From an uncultured Mailhella sp. (GTDB taxonomy: Bacteria > Desulfobacterota > Desulfovibrionia > Desulfovibrionales > Desulfovibrionaceae), in assembly GCF_905187505.1 (NCBI RefSeq), contig NZ_CAJJIC010000003.1, positions 1 through 58,450 on the forward strand: a DNA stretch of 58,450 nt, written 5' to 3'. The translations under genes were made by a program, and so were the position numbers. Under the pieces are notes generated by a model. The model had not been told where the DNA came from and did not search any database. It saw only the letters and a program-made list of their open reading frames with translations. The stretch's first letter is position 1, and each line of letters begins with the position of its first letter. This document shows, piece after piece, positions 1-7,265 of this stretch.

Positions 1-18
1 CCGGCCCGGAAGGGCCGG
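1..18. terminator. GC-rich hairpin at window edge, possible terminator of the amidase gene
   Basis: A perfect 7-bp stem (CCGGCCC/GGGCCGG) with a GGAA loop lies about 50 bp beyond the stop of the minus-strand amidase gene. Any minus-strand T-tract would fall outside the window, so terminator function is only inferred from position. Confidence 0.3.
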
Positions 19-67
19 CTCCCTTCGTTTTGAAAAAGCGGCTTGCCTGCACTAGGCTTCGGGAGCG

Positions 68-1579
68 TCAGTCCACGGAGACGGAAGAGAAATCCAGATC
101 GGGGAAGGCTGCCGGAGGTCTGCGGTGACGGGTGGCCTGCTCATAGGCATAGCCCATGCCGATGAGCGTCTCTTCGCTGAACGGCGCTCCCATGAGTTCC
201 ACGCCTACGGGTACGCCGAGAGGCGCGGCGGGACCGGCGACGGAAAAGCCTCCGGGCAGCGTGATGGCGGGAAGTCCCGTGACGGATGCCATGAGGCCGT
301 TGCGTCCGGCCTGTCCGCGGGCGTCGTTTGTGTGCACCACGAGCATGGATTGAAGGGGATACACAAAGGCGTCCATGTCGTGTTCCGTCATGAAGGAAAC
401 GACGAGCTCATGCAGCCGGGAGTTTCTGTCAAGGCGGGCTCTGTATTCCGGATTGTCGGCGGGATTGATTTCCGCAGCCTTCTGCTCCAGGTCCAGGGCT
501 ACGGAGGGGGTGATCAGCCCCGTGGCCACATATTCCCTGATGTTGCGCACGGGCGCCGCGTCGCCGAGCTCACTGAGGTATCTGTTCAGAACGATGCTCT
601 GTTCCCAGCGCTGAACGTCGTTGTTTCTTATGAGATCGGAAACCCGGAGTTCGGGAATGTCCACGCGCGTCACGGTGGCTCCCAGCGCCTCGAAGTCGCG
701 GACGGCGGCATCCATGACCCGAAGAACGTCCGGATCGCTGCCGAGATTGGTGGTCAGAAGAGCCAGTCTTCTGCCCCGCAGAGCGTCGGTTCTGAGCGCC
801 TTCGTGTAGTCGGGCACCGTTCGGTTTTTCATGACGGCCGTGCTGGCGTCGTCGGGGTCGTATCCTGCCATGACGCCGAGCAGCAATGCCGCATCGGTCA
901 CGCTGCGGGCTATGGGGCCGCCCTGGTCCTGAAGATCGGAACAGGGAGAGATGCCGGTGCGGCTCACGAGCCCTCTTGTGGGACGTATGCCCACCAGACT
1001 GTTGGCGCTGGAGGGCGAACGGATGGAGTTGACCGTGTCCGATCCGGTGCCGGCTGTGGCGAAGTTTGCCGCCACGGCCGCTCCCGTGCCGCCGGAGGAG
1101 CCTCCCGGCGTGCGCGTGAGATCGTAGGGATTGAGCGTCTGTCCTCCCAGAGAACTGATGGTCATGCCGTGATTGGCCAGCTCCGTGAGATTGGTCTTGC
1201 CCAGAATGACGGCTCCCGCCTCCCGGAGCCGGCGCACGGCAAAAGCGTCCCGCTTCGGTTGCAGATTCCTGAAGGCCAGAGCGCCGCTCGTGGTTTTCAT
1301 GTCCTTGGTGTCGAAGTTGTCCTTGAGCACGAGGGGAATGCCGTGCAGCGCTCCGACGGGGCCGCCTGCGGCCCGTTCCGCATCCTTGTGCCGCGCTTCC
1401 TCAAGCGCTGCCGGATTGACGGTTATCATGGTTTTGAGGCAGCCGTCGTATACCTTGATGCGTCTCAGGTAATACCGTACCAGCTCTTCGGACGTGAGCG
1501 TGCCGTTGCGCATCATGGTTTCAAGTTCCGGTATGCTTCTCTCAAACACACCGGAAGAACACAACAATTCCTTGTTCAT
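68..1579 (-). CDS. Amidase, amidase-signature family
   Basis: 503 aa, the usual length for amidase-signature hydrolases, which cleave carboxamides with a Ser-cisSer-Lys triad. The triad is visible: Lys86 in LVLKDNFD, the Gly-Ser-rich GGSSGG loop at 159-164 (cis-Ser near 161), and the nucleophile Ser185 in DTVNSIRSPSS. The loop before the nucleophile reads TVNS rather than the common TGGS, a variant seen in one subgroup of the family. No signal peptide is evident, so it is probably cytoplasmic. It does not look like GatA because no gatB/gatC lies nearby. It stands alone on the minus strand. A sequence like a sigma-54 promoter lies 46 bp upstream. The substrate is unknown. Confidence 0.85.
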   Translation of the reverse strand: MNKELLCSSGVFERSIPELETMMRNGTLTSEELVRYYLRRIKVYDGCLKTMITVNPAALEEARHKDAERAAGGPVGALHGIPLVLKDNFDTKDMKTTSGALAFRNLQPKRDAFAVRRLREAGAVILGKTNLTELANHGMTISSLGGQTLNPYDLTRTPGGSSGGTGAAVAANFATAGTGSDTVNSIRSPSSANSLVGIRPTRGLVSRTGISPCSDLQDQGGPIARSVTDAALLLGVMAGYDPDDASTAVMKNRTVPDYTKALRTDALRGRRLALLTTNLGSDPDVLRVMDAAVRDFEALGATVTRVDIPELRVSDLIRNNDVQRWEQSIVLNRYLSELGDAAPVRNIREYVATGLITPSVALDLEQKAAEINPADNPEYRARLDRNSRLHELVVSFMTEHDMDAFVYPLQSMLVVHTNDARGQAGRNGLMASVTGLPAITLPGGFSVAGPAAPLGVPVGVELMGAPFSEETLIGMGYAYEQATRHRRPPAAFPDLDFSSVSVD

Positions 1580-1624
1580 GAGAAATCCTTTTTTCCGTCG
1601 CCCGCGAAAAGACGTCTCTTTTCA

Positions 1625-1640
1625 TGCAAATGGCGTGCCG
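1625..1640 (-). promoter_or_regulatory. Candidate sigma-54 promoter of the amidase gene
   Basis: Read on the minus strand the sequence is CGGCAC-GCCAT-TTGCA, one mismatch from TGGCAC-N5-TTGCA with the essential GG and GC pairs at the right spacing. It ends 46 bp before the amidase ATG. A perfect palindrome TTGTTATAACAA follows just upstream at 1642-1653. The TGGACATG-type operator found at 42-54 kb is absent here, so a different activator would be needed. Confidence 0.5.
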
Positions 1641-1818
1641 CTTGTTATAACAACTTGAAATTGCAGGCGTTGCCGCAAGACCTGAAAGGCGTTGCCGGTA
1701 CGTTTTCATATTGCCCGCACAAGAAGTTTTGGCAAGGGGCGTTCCGGTGACGGGTGTCGGGGCCGCAGGAAGAGAAGGTACAAAGTTGTTTCACTGGCGG
1801 CTCGGGAGAACAAAATTG

Positions 1819-1849
1819 AAAGGGACGCCACCAAAGGAGCGTCCCTTTT
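1819..1849 (-). terminator. Rho-independent terminator of the HPP gene
   Basis: A 10-bp stem (AAAGGGACGC/GCGTCCCTTT) with a 10-nt loop lies 19 bp beyond the HPP stop. A T-rich tract follows on the minus strand. Confidence 0.65.
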
Positions 1850-1867
1850 CAGAAAAAATGACGGGCG

Positions 1868-2407
1868 TCACCACCAGTAGAGAGGATAGCGGCGCGAATG
1901 GGGAACATTGTTGACGATGAGTGCGACGAAAAGCATGATACAGGCTCCGGTCAGACAGGGCACAAGGGCGTACCAGTAGCCGAGCTGCCTGATGCCTTCT
2001 CCTCCGGTGACGGCGATGAGGGCCGTGGCGCCTCCGGGCGGATGGAGCGTTCCGGTCATAAGCATGACGGCAATGGCCGTGGACACGGCAAGGCAGGCGG
2101 CAAGCCATGTGGACTCGGGAAAGAGCATGCCCATGGTGACGCCCGTAAGCGCAGAAACGAAGTGTCCTCCCACCAGATTGCGCGGTTGCGCCAGCGGACT
2201 TTGTATGGCCCCGAAGGCCAGTACGGCAGAGGCCCCGAAGGATCCGATGAGCAGAGGAAATCCGGTGCTTCTGGTCACGTGTCGTTCGAGAAGGGCAATG
2301 AGGGCGATGGAAATGCAGCTTCCCAGCCAGGAGAGAAGAATCTCCCGCATGCAGGTTCGGGGCGGCGTTGCTCCGCCTCCGCGCATTTTTTTCAGTACGT
2401 TCGTCAT
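1868..2407 (-). CDS. HPP family integral membrane protein
   Basis: 179 aa from an ATG preceded by GGGAGAA; the frame stays open upstream but has no better start. Several hydrophobic segments are visible (about residues 27-45, 50-70, 75-115, 125-175). The family-defining motif HPPGGATALIAV lies near residue 120. HPP proteins are small membrane proteins; some members have been linked to nitrite transport, but the role of most is unknown. Nothing nearby indicates a substrate. It is monocistronic with its own terminator. Confidence 0.8.
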   Translation of the reverse strand: MTNVLKKMRGGGATPPRTCMREILLSWLGSCISIALIALLERHVTRSTGFPLLIGSFGASAVLAFGAIQSPLAQPRNLVGGHFVSALTGVTMGMLFPESTWLAACLAVSTAIAVMLMTGTLHPPGGATALIAVTGGEGIRQLGYWYALVPCLTGACIMLFVALIVNNVPHSRRYPLYWW

Positions 2408-2696
2408 GTTTTCTCCCGTGCCGGAAGGTCTTCCGGCAGAAAGGAACATAGGGGAAAGACGGCGGAATGACTGTGCCTTCAGACACAGAACGCATCCTTT
2501 CCGCGGAAGAAGCGGGAGAGGCTCCGGCATGTGTCCGGGATGTCGTACATGGGAAAGGATCGTTCTGCCCGGAGCACGGCCGCCAGAAATGAGGGTGGCT
2601 CCGTTCGGGGAGCGTTTCCTGATTTTCGGCGTTTTCCAGGAAGGTTTGACTTTGCCGGCCCCCTCATGCAGTCTCGGGAACATGGGGAGGAAGGTG

Positions 2697-3236
2697 ATGG
2701 CGGAAGGGATGATTCGTCTGGTGAGAGCTCGCCCTGAGGAGCTGCGGGACGTGATGCTGGCGGTGCAGGAGGCGTTTGCTCCTGCCGTTGAGGAGTCCTT
2801 CGGAAGAAACGATTACGGTCCTGTTCCGACGGACGAGGACGTGCAGGCGTCGTTCGACGCCCCCGGTGCGGAAGTATGGCACGTGGTTCAGGGGACGGAG
2901 CGCGTGGGCGGCGCGGTGGTGCGCATTGATGCGGCAGGCGGGCATAACGTGCTTGATCTGTTTTTCCTGTCTCCGTCCTGTCACGGCAGAGGACTGGGAC
3001 TTGCGGCATGGCGGGCTTTGGAGACCATGTATCCGCAGACAAGGACATGGGAGACGGTGACGCCGTACTTTGAAAAGCGGAACATCCATTTTTACGTGAA
3101 CAAGTGCGGCTTTCACATCGTTGAGTTCTTCAACGCACGCCATCGGGACTCTTCTCTTGTGGTTCCCCTGTGCCGGAACGGACTGCCCATGCCCGGCATG
3201 GACGAGTACTTTCTTTTTCGGAAGGTCATGAGATGA
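2697..3236 (+). CDS. GNAT family N-acetyltransferase
   Basis: 179 aa from an ATG with GGGGAGG six bases upstream; an in-frame ATG at 2682 is less well placed. The acetyl-CoA binding region shows as a beta4 strand (NVLDLFFLSP, near residue 85) followed by the pyrophosphate loop CHGRGLGLAAW. A C-terminal FYVNKCGFHIVEF segment is typical of GNAT beta5-alpha4 (motif B). The acceptor substrate cannot be deduced. It is a single plus-strand gene between two minus-strand genes and appears monocistronic. Confidence 0.8.
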   Translation: MAEGMIRLVRARPEELRDVMLAVQEAFAPAVEESFGRNDYGPVPTDEDVQASFDAPGAEVWHVVQGTERVGGAVVRIDAAGGHNVLDLFFLSPSCHGRGLGLAAWRALETMYPQTRTWETVTPYFEKRNIHFYVNKCGFHIVEFFNARHRDSSLVVPLCRNGLPMPGMDEYFLFRKVMR

Positions 3237-3419
3237 GAGCTTCCCTGCGGCCTGCCGCGTCCGCAAGGAAAAGTTCCTTCGGAAAGGACGGAGGGAGAGG
3301 GGAAAGGGGGACGCGTCCCATCTGCCCGGAAGGACGGAGCAGAAAATGACCGAAGACGGTCTGTCTTTTCCCGAGGCGGAAGGGCAGAGGCCGGGAAGCC
3401 TCTCGCAGGAAGCGTTTCT

Positions 3420-3450
3420 GAAAAAAAAAGCCGCAGCACGAATGCTGCGG
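3420..3450 (-). terminator. Terminator of the YitT-family gene
   Basis: The stem CCGCAGCA with TGCTGCGG is followed on the minus strand by a run of nine T residues. It starts 9 bp beyond the stop of the 3459-4319 gene. Confidence 0.85.
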
Positions 3451-3458
3451 CCGTCGCT

Positions 3459-4319
3459 CTACAGCGTGGGACGCTGATAGAAAAGTCCTTTGAGTTCCTG
3501 TGTCTTTACGGTGTTGATGAAGGAGTGGGGATCAACCTCGCGCACGGCGTGGACGACCTTTTTGCTCTCGTCGCTGGAAACGACGGAATAGACGAGGCTG
3601 CGTTCCTTGAGATGGAAGGAGCCTTCGCCTCTGAGTATGGTCGCTCCGTGCCGGGAGGTGGCATAGATGACTTCGCATACCTTCTGCGGGTTGTCCGTGA
3701 CGATGAAGAGCGTTTTTTTCTGATAGCGCTTGTAGAGCGTGTGCACGACCTGCGTGGTGGTATACTGGAAGATGATGGAATAAAGGGCCTTGTCCCAGCC
3801 GAAGGAGAAGCCGGCCACGACCAGAAGCACGACGTTGAAGTAGAGCACGACGTTCCAGGCGTCGATGCCCTTTCTCTGGGAGAGGTAGATGGCGATGAAG
3901 TCCGTGCCGCCGCTCGTGGTGTCCATGCGCAGGCACAGACTGATGGAAAAGCCGTTGATGATGCCGCCGAAGATGCTGATGAGCAGGGTGTCGTAGGTAA
4001 TGATGTAGGAGGGGATGAGATCGGTCAGAATGCCGGTGAGCATGATCATCAGACAGGAGTACAGCGTGAACTTCTTGCCGATGTAGCGGAACCCTATGTA
4101 TATGGGGATCATGTTCAGCAGGAAGTTGACCACGGCGAAGGAGAGATGAACGTTCAGAAATCGTTCCGCAAGCCGCTGAATGAGGATGGTGAGGCCGGTC
4201 GCGCCGCCGGGATAGAGTCCGCCGGTCTGCACGAAGGTGTTGATGTTGAGCGCCATGAGCAGTGATGCCAGGCATACGACAAGAATGGTTTTTGAGTCGT
4301 CTTTCCAGCTGAAGAGCAT
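3459..4319 (-). CDS. YitT family membrane protein (DUF161 + DUF2179)
   Basis: 286 aa, the standard length of the family. The N-terminal two thirds has about six membrane segments with the family-typical GLYPGGATGLTILIQ (near 34) and MDTTSGGTDFIAIYLS (near 130). The C-terminal ~80 residues form a soluble DUF2179 domain (KKTLFIVTDNP...IYATSRHGATILRGEGS...HAVREVDPHSFINT). The biochemical function of the family is not established. It has its own terminator and no operon partner. Confidence 0.85.
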   Translation of the reverse strand: MLFSWKDDSKTILVVCLASLLMALNINTFVQTGGLYPGGATGLTILIQRLAERFLNVHLSFAVVNFLLNMIPIYIGFRYIGKKFTLYSCLMIMLTGILTDLIPSYIITYDTLLISIFGGIINGFSISLCLRMDTTSGGTDFIAIYLSQRKGIDAWNVVLYFNVVLLVVAGFSFGWDKALYSIIFQYTTTQVVHTLYKRYQKKTLFIVTDNPQKVCEVIYATSRHGATILRGEGSFHLKERSLVYSVVSSDESKKVVHAVREVDPHSFINTVKTQELKGLFYQRPTL

Positions 4320-4375
4320 GGGAACCCCTGAATGAAAGGTGATGGTCTATAAGTCTTCTTTACGGGTTCCTGAAA

Positions 4376-4407
4376 AAATAGCAAGAGGCCCGCGAAGGGC
4401 CTTTTTT
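4376..4407. terminator. Hairpin between the metal ATPase gene and the YitT gene
   Basis: The stem GGCCC/GGGCC is flanked by an A6 run on the left and a T6 run on the right, the look of a short bidirectional terminator. Its likely role is to end the minus-strand ATPase transcript, though the minus-strand T-run is separated from the stem by eight bases. Confidence 0.45.
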
Positions 4408-4428
4408 CGGGAGAGAATACGGGATCTT

Positions 4429-6288
4429 TCAGCCCCGGAACTTCCATTTCAGAAGCAGGGCCGAGTGGAGAATGACGGCCACGGAGCCGGCGTTGTGGAC
4501 AAGTGCGCCCGTCACGGGGGTAAGCAGGCCCAGGGCCGCCAGAATGATGGCCGCAAAGTTCAGCGTCATGGAAAAGGTGAGGTTGAAGCGTATGGCCTGC
4601 ATCATGCGCCGGGAAAGACGGACGGCGTGCGGCACTTCGCCTATGCCGTCGCGCACGAGCACGATGTCGGCGGCATCCACGGCGATGTCGCTGCCCATGC
4701 CGCCCATGGCCATGCCCACATGGGCCCTTTTCAGAGCCGGGGCGTCGTTGATGCCGTCTCCGGTCATGCAGACGCGGTCATGCTTTTCCATGAAGCTCAG
4801 TTTGTCTTCGGGCAGACATTCGGCCTGCCATTCGCGTATGCCCAGCGCTCGGGCAATGTGCCGCGCCGCGTTTTCATGGTCTCCGGTGAGCAGCACGGGA
4901 GTGATGCGCGCGCTCTTCAGAGCCTGAATCGTGGCTTCGGCCTCGGGGCGTATCGTGTCGGAAAGAGCGATGAAGCCCGCAGCGGCGCCGTCCACGGCCA
5001 GCCATACGACGGTGCAGCCCTCGGACACGAAGCTTTCGGCAGCCTTCAGCGCCTGGTCGGAAGGCCCGGCTCCCTGTTCCGTGAGAAAGGCGGCGTTGCC
5101 TGCCAGCACGTCGCGACCTTCCACCCTGGCGCATACGCCGCGTCCCGGGATCATGCGGAAGGCTTCGGTTTCGGGAAGAGGCGCGTCATGCTCCGAGAGA
5201 AATCCCTTCGTCACGGCGCGTCCGAGCGGATGTTCCGAGCGCTGTTCCGCCGCCGCGGCCATGCGGTACAGAACGGCGGGCGTCATTTCGCGGCGCAGGC
5301 TTTGAACGGCGCGAACGGAAGGTGTGCCCATGGTGAGCGTGCCCGTCTTGTCGAAGGCGCATATGTTCACTTCGGCAAGGCGTTCCAGAGCGTCGCCTTC
5401 GCGTACGAGCATGCCGTGCCGGGTAAGATTGCCTATGGCCGCCACAATGGCCGTAGGCGTGGCCAGCACCAGCGAGCAGGGGCAGAAGACCACGAGAATG
5501 GTGACGGCGCGTATGACTTCTCCCGTGACAAGCCAGGTGGCAAGCGCCGCGGAAAACGCTCCCGCCACGATCCACGTGGCCCAGCGGTCGGCCAGACGGA
5601 CTACTTTGGCCTTGCCGGCGTCTGCGGACTGCACGAGCCGGATCATGCGCTGAATGGACCCGTCCTTTCCGCTTTTGGTGGCCTGCATGTCGAAGGTTCC
5701 GTAGCAGTTCACGGTTCCGCTGTACACCTCGTCTCCTTCGGCCTTGTCCACGGGCAGGGCTTCTCCGGTGAGCAGCGCCTGATCCACGGAACTCATGCCT
5801 GCGACGACGACGCCGTCCGCGGGAACGGTCTCGCCGGGAAGCACGCGCAGTCTGTCGCCTTCACGCACGCTTTCGGCAGGCGTCATGACCTCCTTGCCGT
5901 CCTTGACAATGCGGGCGGTCTGAGGGCTGAGCCGGACGAGTTTTTCAATGCCTGCTCTGGCACGCGCGGTGGTGGCTTCTTCAAGAAGCGCGCCGAGCTG
6001 CATGATGAAGGCCACTTCCCCGGCGGCAAAGTCTTCGCCGATGATGACGGAAGCGACGAGCGCCGTGGCCACCAGAACGTCCGCCCTGATGTCGAAGCGG
6101 GTTGCGAGACCGACGAGGGCTTCCTTCACGATGGGGGCTCCGCAGAGCACGATGGCGGCCCAGGCGGGATCGACGGGAAAGACGCCGGGCATGATCATGC
6201 TGAGGAGCAGAGCGATGCCGGAAATGATGAGACAGAGAAGTTCCGTTTTGAAATCGTGCCAGAGCAGCATGAAATCCGTCTTTGCCAT
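4429..6288 (-). CDS. Heavy-metal-translocating P1B-type ATPase
   Basis: 619 aa with the complete P-type machinery: the TGEA-containing actuator loop (LLTGEALPVDKAEGD), transmembrane CPC in FCPCSLVLATPTAI, the phosphorylation motif DKTGTLT, the SEHPLGRAV nucleotide-binding HP motif and the hinge GDGINDAP. There is no N-terminal CxxC metal-binding domain. The penultimate membrane segment carries VHNAGSVAVILHS rather than the MxxSS signature of copper pumps, so the exported metal is uncertain. The promoter directly upstream overlaps a CsoR-type operator, and a CsoR-like repressor gene lies just upstream on the same strand. This context points to copper or another soft metal. Confidence 0.9.
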   Translation of the reverse strand: MAKTDFMLLWHDFKTELLCLIISGIALLLSMIMPGVFPVDPAWAAIVLCGAPIVKEALVGLATRFDIRADVLVATALVASVIIGEDFAAGEVAFIMQLGALLEEATTARARAGIEKLVRLSPQTARIVKDGKEVMTPAESVREGDRLRVLPGETVPADGVVVAGMSSVDQALLTGEALPVDKAEGDEVYSGTVNCYGTFDMQATKSGKDGSIQRMIRLVQSADAGKAKVVRLADRWATWIVAGAFSAALATWLVTGEVIRAVTILVVFCPCSLVLATPTAIVAAIGNLTRHGMLVREGDALERLAEVNICAFDKTGTLTMGTPSVRAVQSLRREMTPAVLYRMAAAAEQRSEHPLGRAVTKGFLSEHDAPLPETEAFRMIPGRGVCARVEGRDVLAGNAAFLTEQGAGPSDQALKAAESFVSEGCTVVWLAVDGAAAGFIALSDTIRPEAEATIQALKSARITPVLLTGDHENAARHIARALGIREWQAECLPEDKLSFMEKHDRVCMTGDGINDAPALKRAHVGMAMGGMGSDIAVDAADIVLVRDGIGEVPHAVRLSRRMMQAIRFNLTFSMTLNFAAIILAALGLLTPVTGALVHNAGSVAVILHSALLLKWKFRG

Positions 6289-6321
6289 GAGCGTCCCCCG
6301 TGAGAGAGTTGTTCCCGATGA

Positions 6322-6350
6322 AAATACCTATAGGGGTATAGGTTTGTCAA
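6322..6350 (-). promoter_or_regulatory. Metal-regulated promoter with CsoR-type operator
   Basis: On the minus strand TTGACA (6345-6350) and TATTTT (6322-6327) form a sigma-70-like promoter. The spacer holds TACCCCTATAGGTA, the G/C-tract palindrome recognised by CsoR/RcnR/FrmR repressors (operator 6324-6342). A repressor bound here would block polymerase. The site lies 34 bp before the ATPase start. Confidence 0.8.
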
Positions 6351-6423
6351 GGCGGGGAGCGGCGGTGCACTGACGCGCGGCGGAAACCGGAGAAGAAAGG
6401 GGGGCGCTGATGCGCGGCGGGGA

Positions 6424-6699
6424 TCAGTTCATGTTGGCGAAGCGCTCCACGGCCTTGGTGAAGCTGGCTATGGTCTGGTCGGCGTCGCCGTGCTCTATGC
6501 CGTCGCGAACGCAGTGACGTATGTGGCCTTCAAGCACCACCTGACCGGCCTTGTGCAGGGCGGACTTGGCGGCGTTTATCAGGGCAAGCACGTCTTCGCA
6601 GGGAACGTCCTCGTCGATCATGCGGTCGATGGCCTGCACCTGACCGATGATTTTTTTCAGGCGTCGGTGCAGGTTTTCGGAATCCATGCATTGTTTCAT
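6424..6699 (-). CDS. csoR: CsoR-family metal-sensing repressor
   Basis: 91 aa, all-helical DUF156 protein. Cys34, His59 and Cys63 keep the exact 25- and 4-residue spacing of the Cys-His-Cys copper(I) site in characterised CsoR (Cys36-His61-Cys65 in Mycobacterium tuberculosis). RcnR-type nickel/cobalt sensors have His at the last position. Known mode: the apo-repressor binds a TACCCCTATAGGTA-like operator and releases it on metal binding. Such an operator lies at 6324-6342, between this gene and the metal ATPase. GGAGG precedes the ATG. Confidence 0.85.
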   Translation of the reverse strand: MKQCMDSENLHRRLKKIIGQVQAIDRMIDEDVPCEDVLALINAAKSALHKAGQVVLEGHIRHCVRDGIEHGDADQTIASFTKAVERFANMN

Positions 6700-7265
6700 G
6701 CGGTTACCTCCGGCCCCTGGAACGGGGCGTATTTTCCGCCGAAGGCGCGGCTCCGGGCTCTGGAGCCGCAGCAGAGAACGCGTCCTGCGCAGCGGCGGGC
6801 ATGCGCGGCGGAATGTCGCTTCCCAAGAGAAAGGGACGTCTCAACGAGTGTATCTTAAGTTTTTCTGCCTTCAAAGAAGGCGGAAGGTCGTCGTGCCGGA
6901 GCCTTCCGATGCGCGGACTCCCGCTTGTTCGACTTTTTCGGTCGCGCCTTCCGTCGGCATGTCTGCTTCTGTTTTTCTTTGACAGAAAGAGGGCGGGAAA
7001 AGTGCCGCTCATACGGCTGCGTCAGACGGACGCAGAAAGCTGAAATGACCTTTGCGGCTCTTCTGAGACATGTAGAGCCGCAAGTCTCCTTCATAAGGAA
7101 AAGGTCGACAAGGAGAGAAAAGAGCCTCGTCTTGTATGTCGGCTCGGTATGATATAGGATAATACATGTTTTTCGCAGAGAAAAAATGATTTGCCGCCGG
7201 GAACGGGGCGGAATATTTTTATGAGATGGCGTACATCTGCATGGATATGGTAAAGAGAAGAGTCG
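6700..7265. other. 566-bp intergenic region without a convincing gene
   Basis: This is the divergent gap between csoR (minus) and the GGDEF/EAL gene (plus). Short open frames here lack a ribosome-binding site and show no protein-like composition. The right half is richer in A and T and should hold the promoter of the downstream gene; AT-rich candidate -10 boxes lie around 7150-7170. No second CsoR operator was found near the csoR start. Confidence 0.5.

Noticed and set aside
125..1750. 541-residue plus-strand frame opposite the amidase
   Set aside because: It is the complement of a gene with a full amidase motif set; its composition (Arg/Gly/His-rich) and lack of any motif mark it as a shadow.
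3525..6303. Long plus-strand frames opposite the YitT and metal ATPase genes
   Set aside because: Gly/Asp/His-rich translations typical of antisense of GC-rich coding DNA; the minus-strand frames carry clear family motifs.
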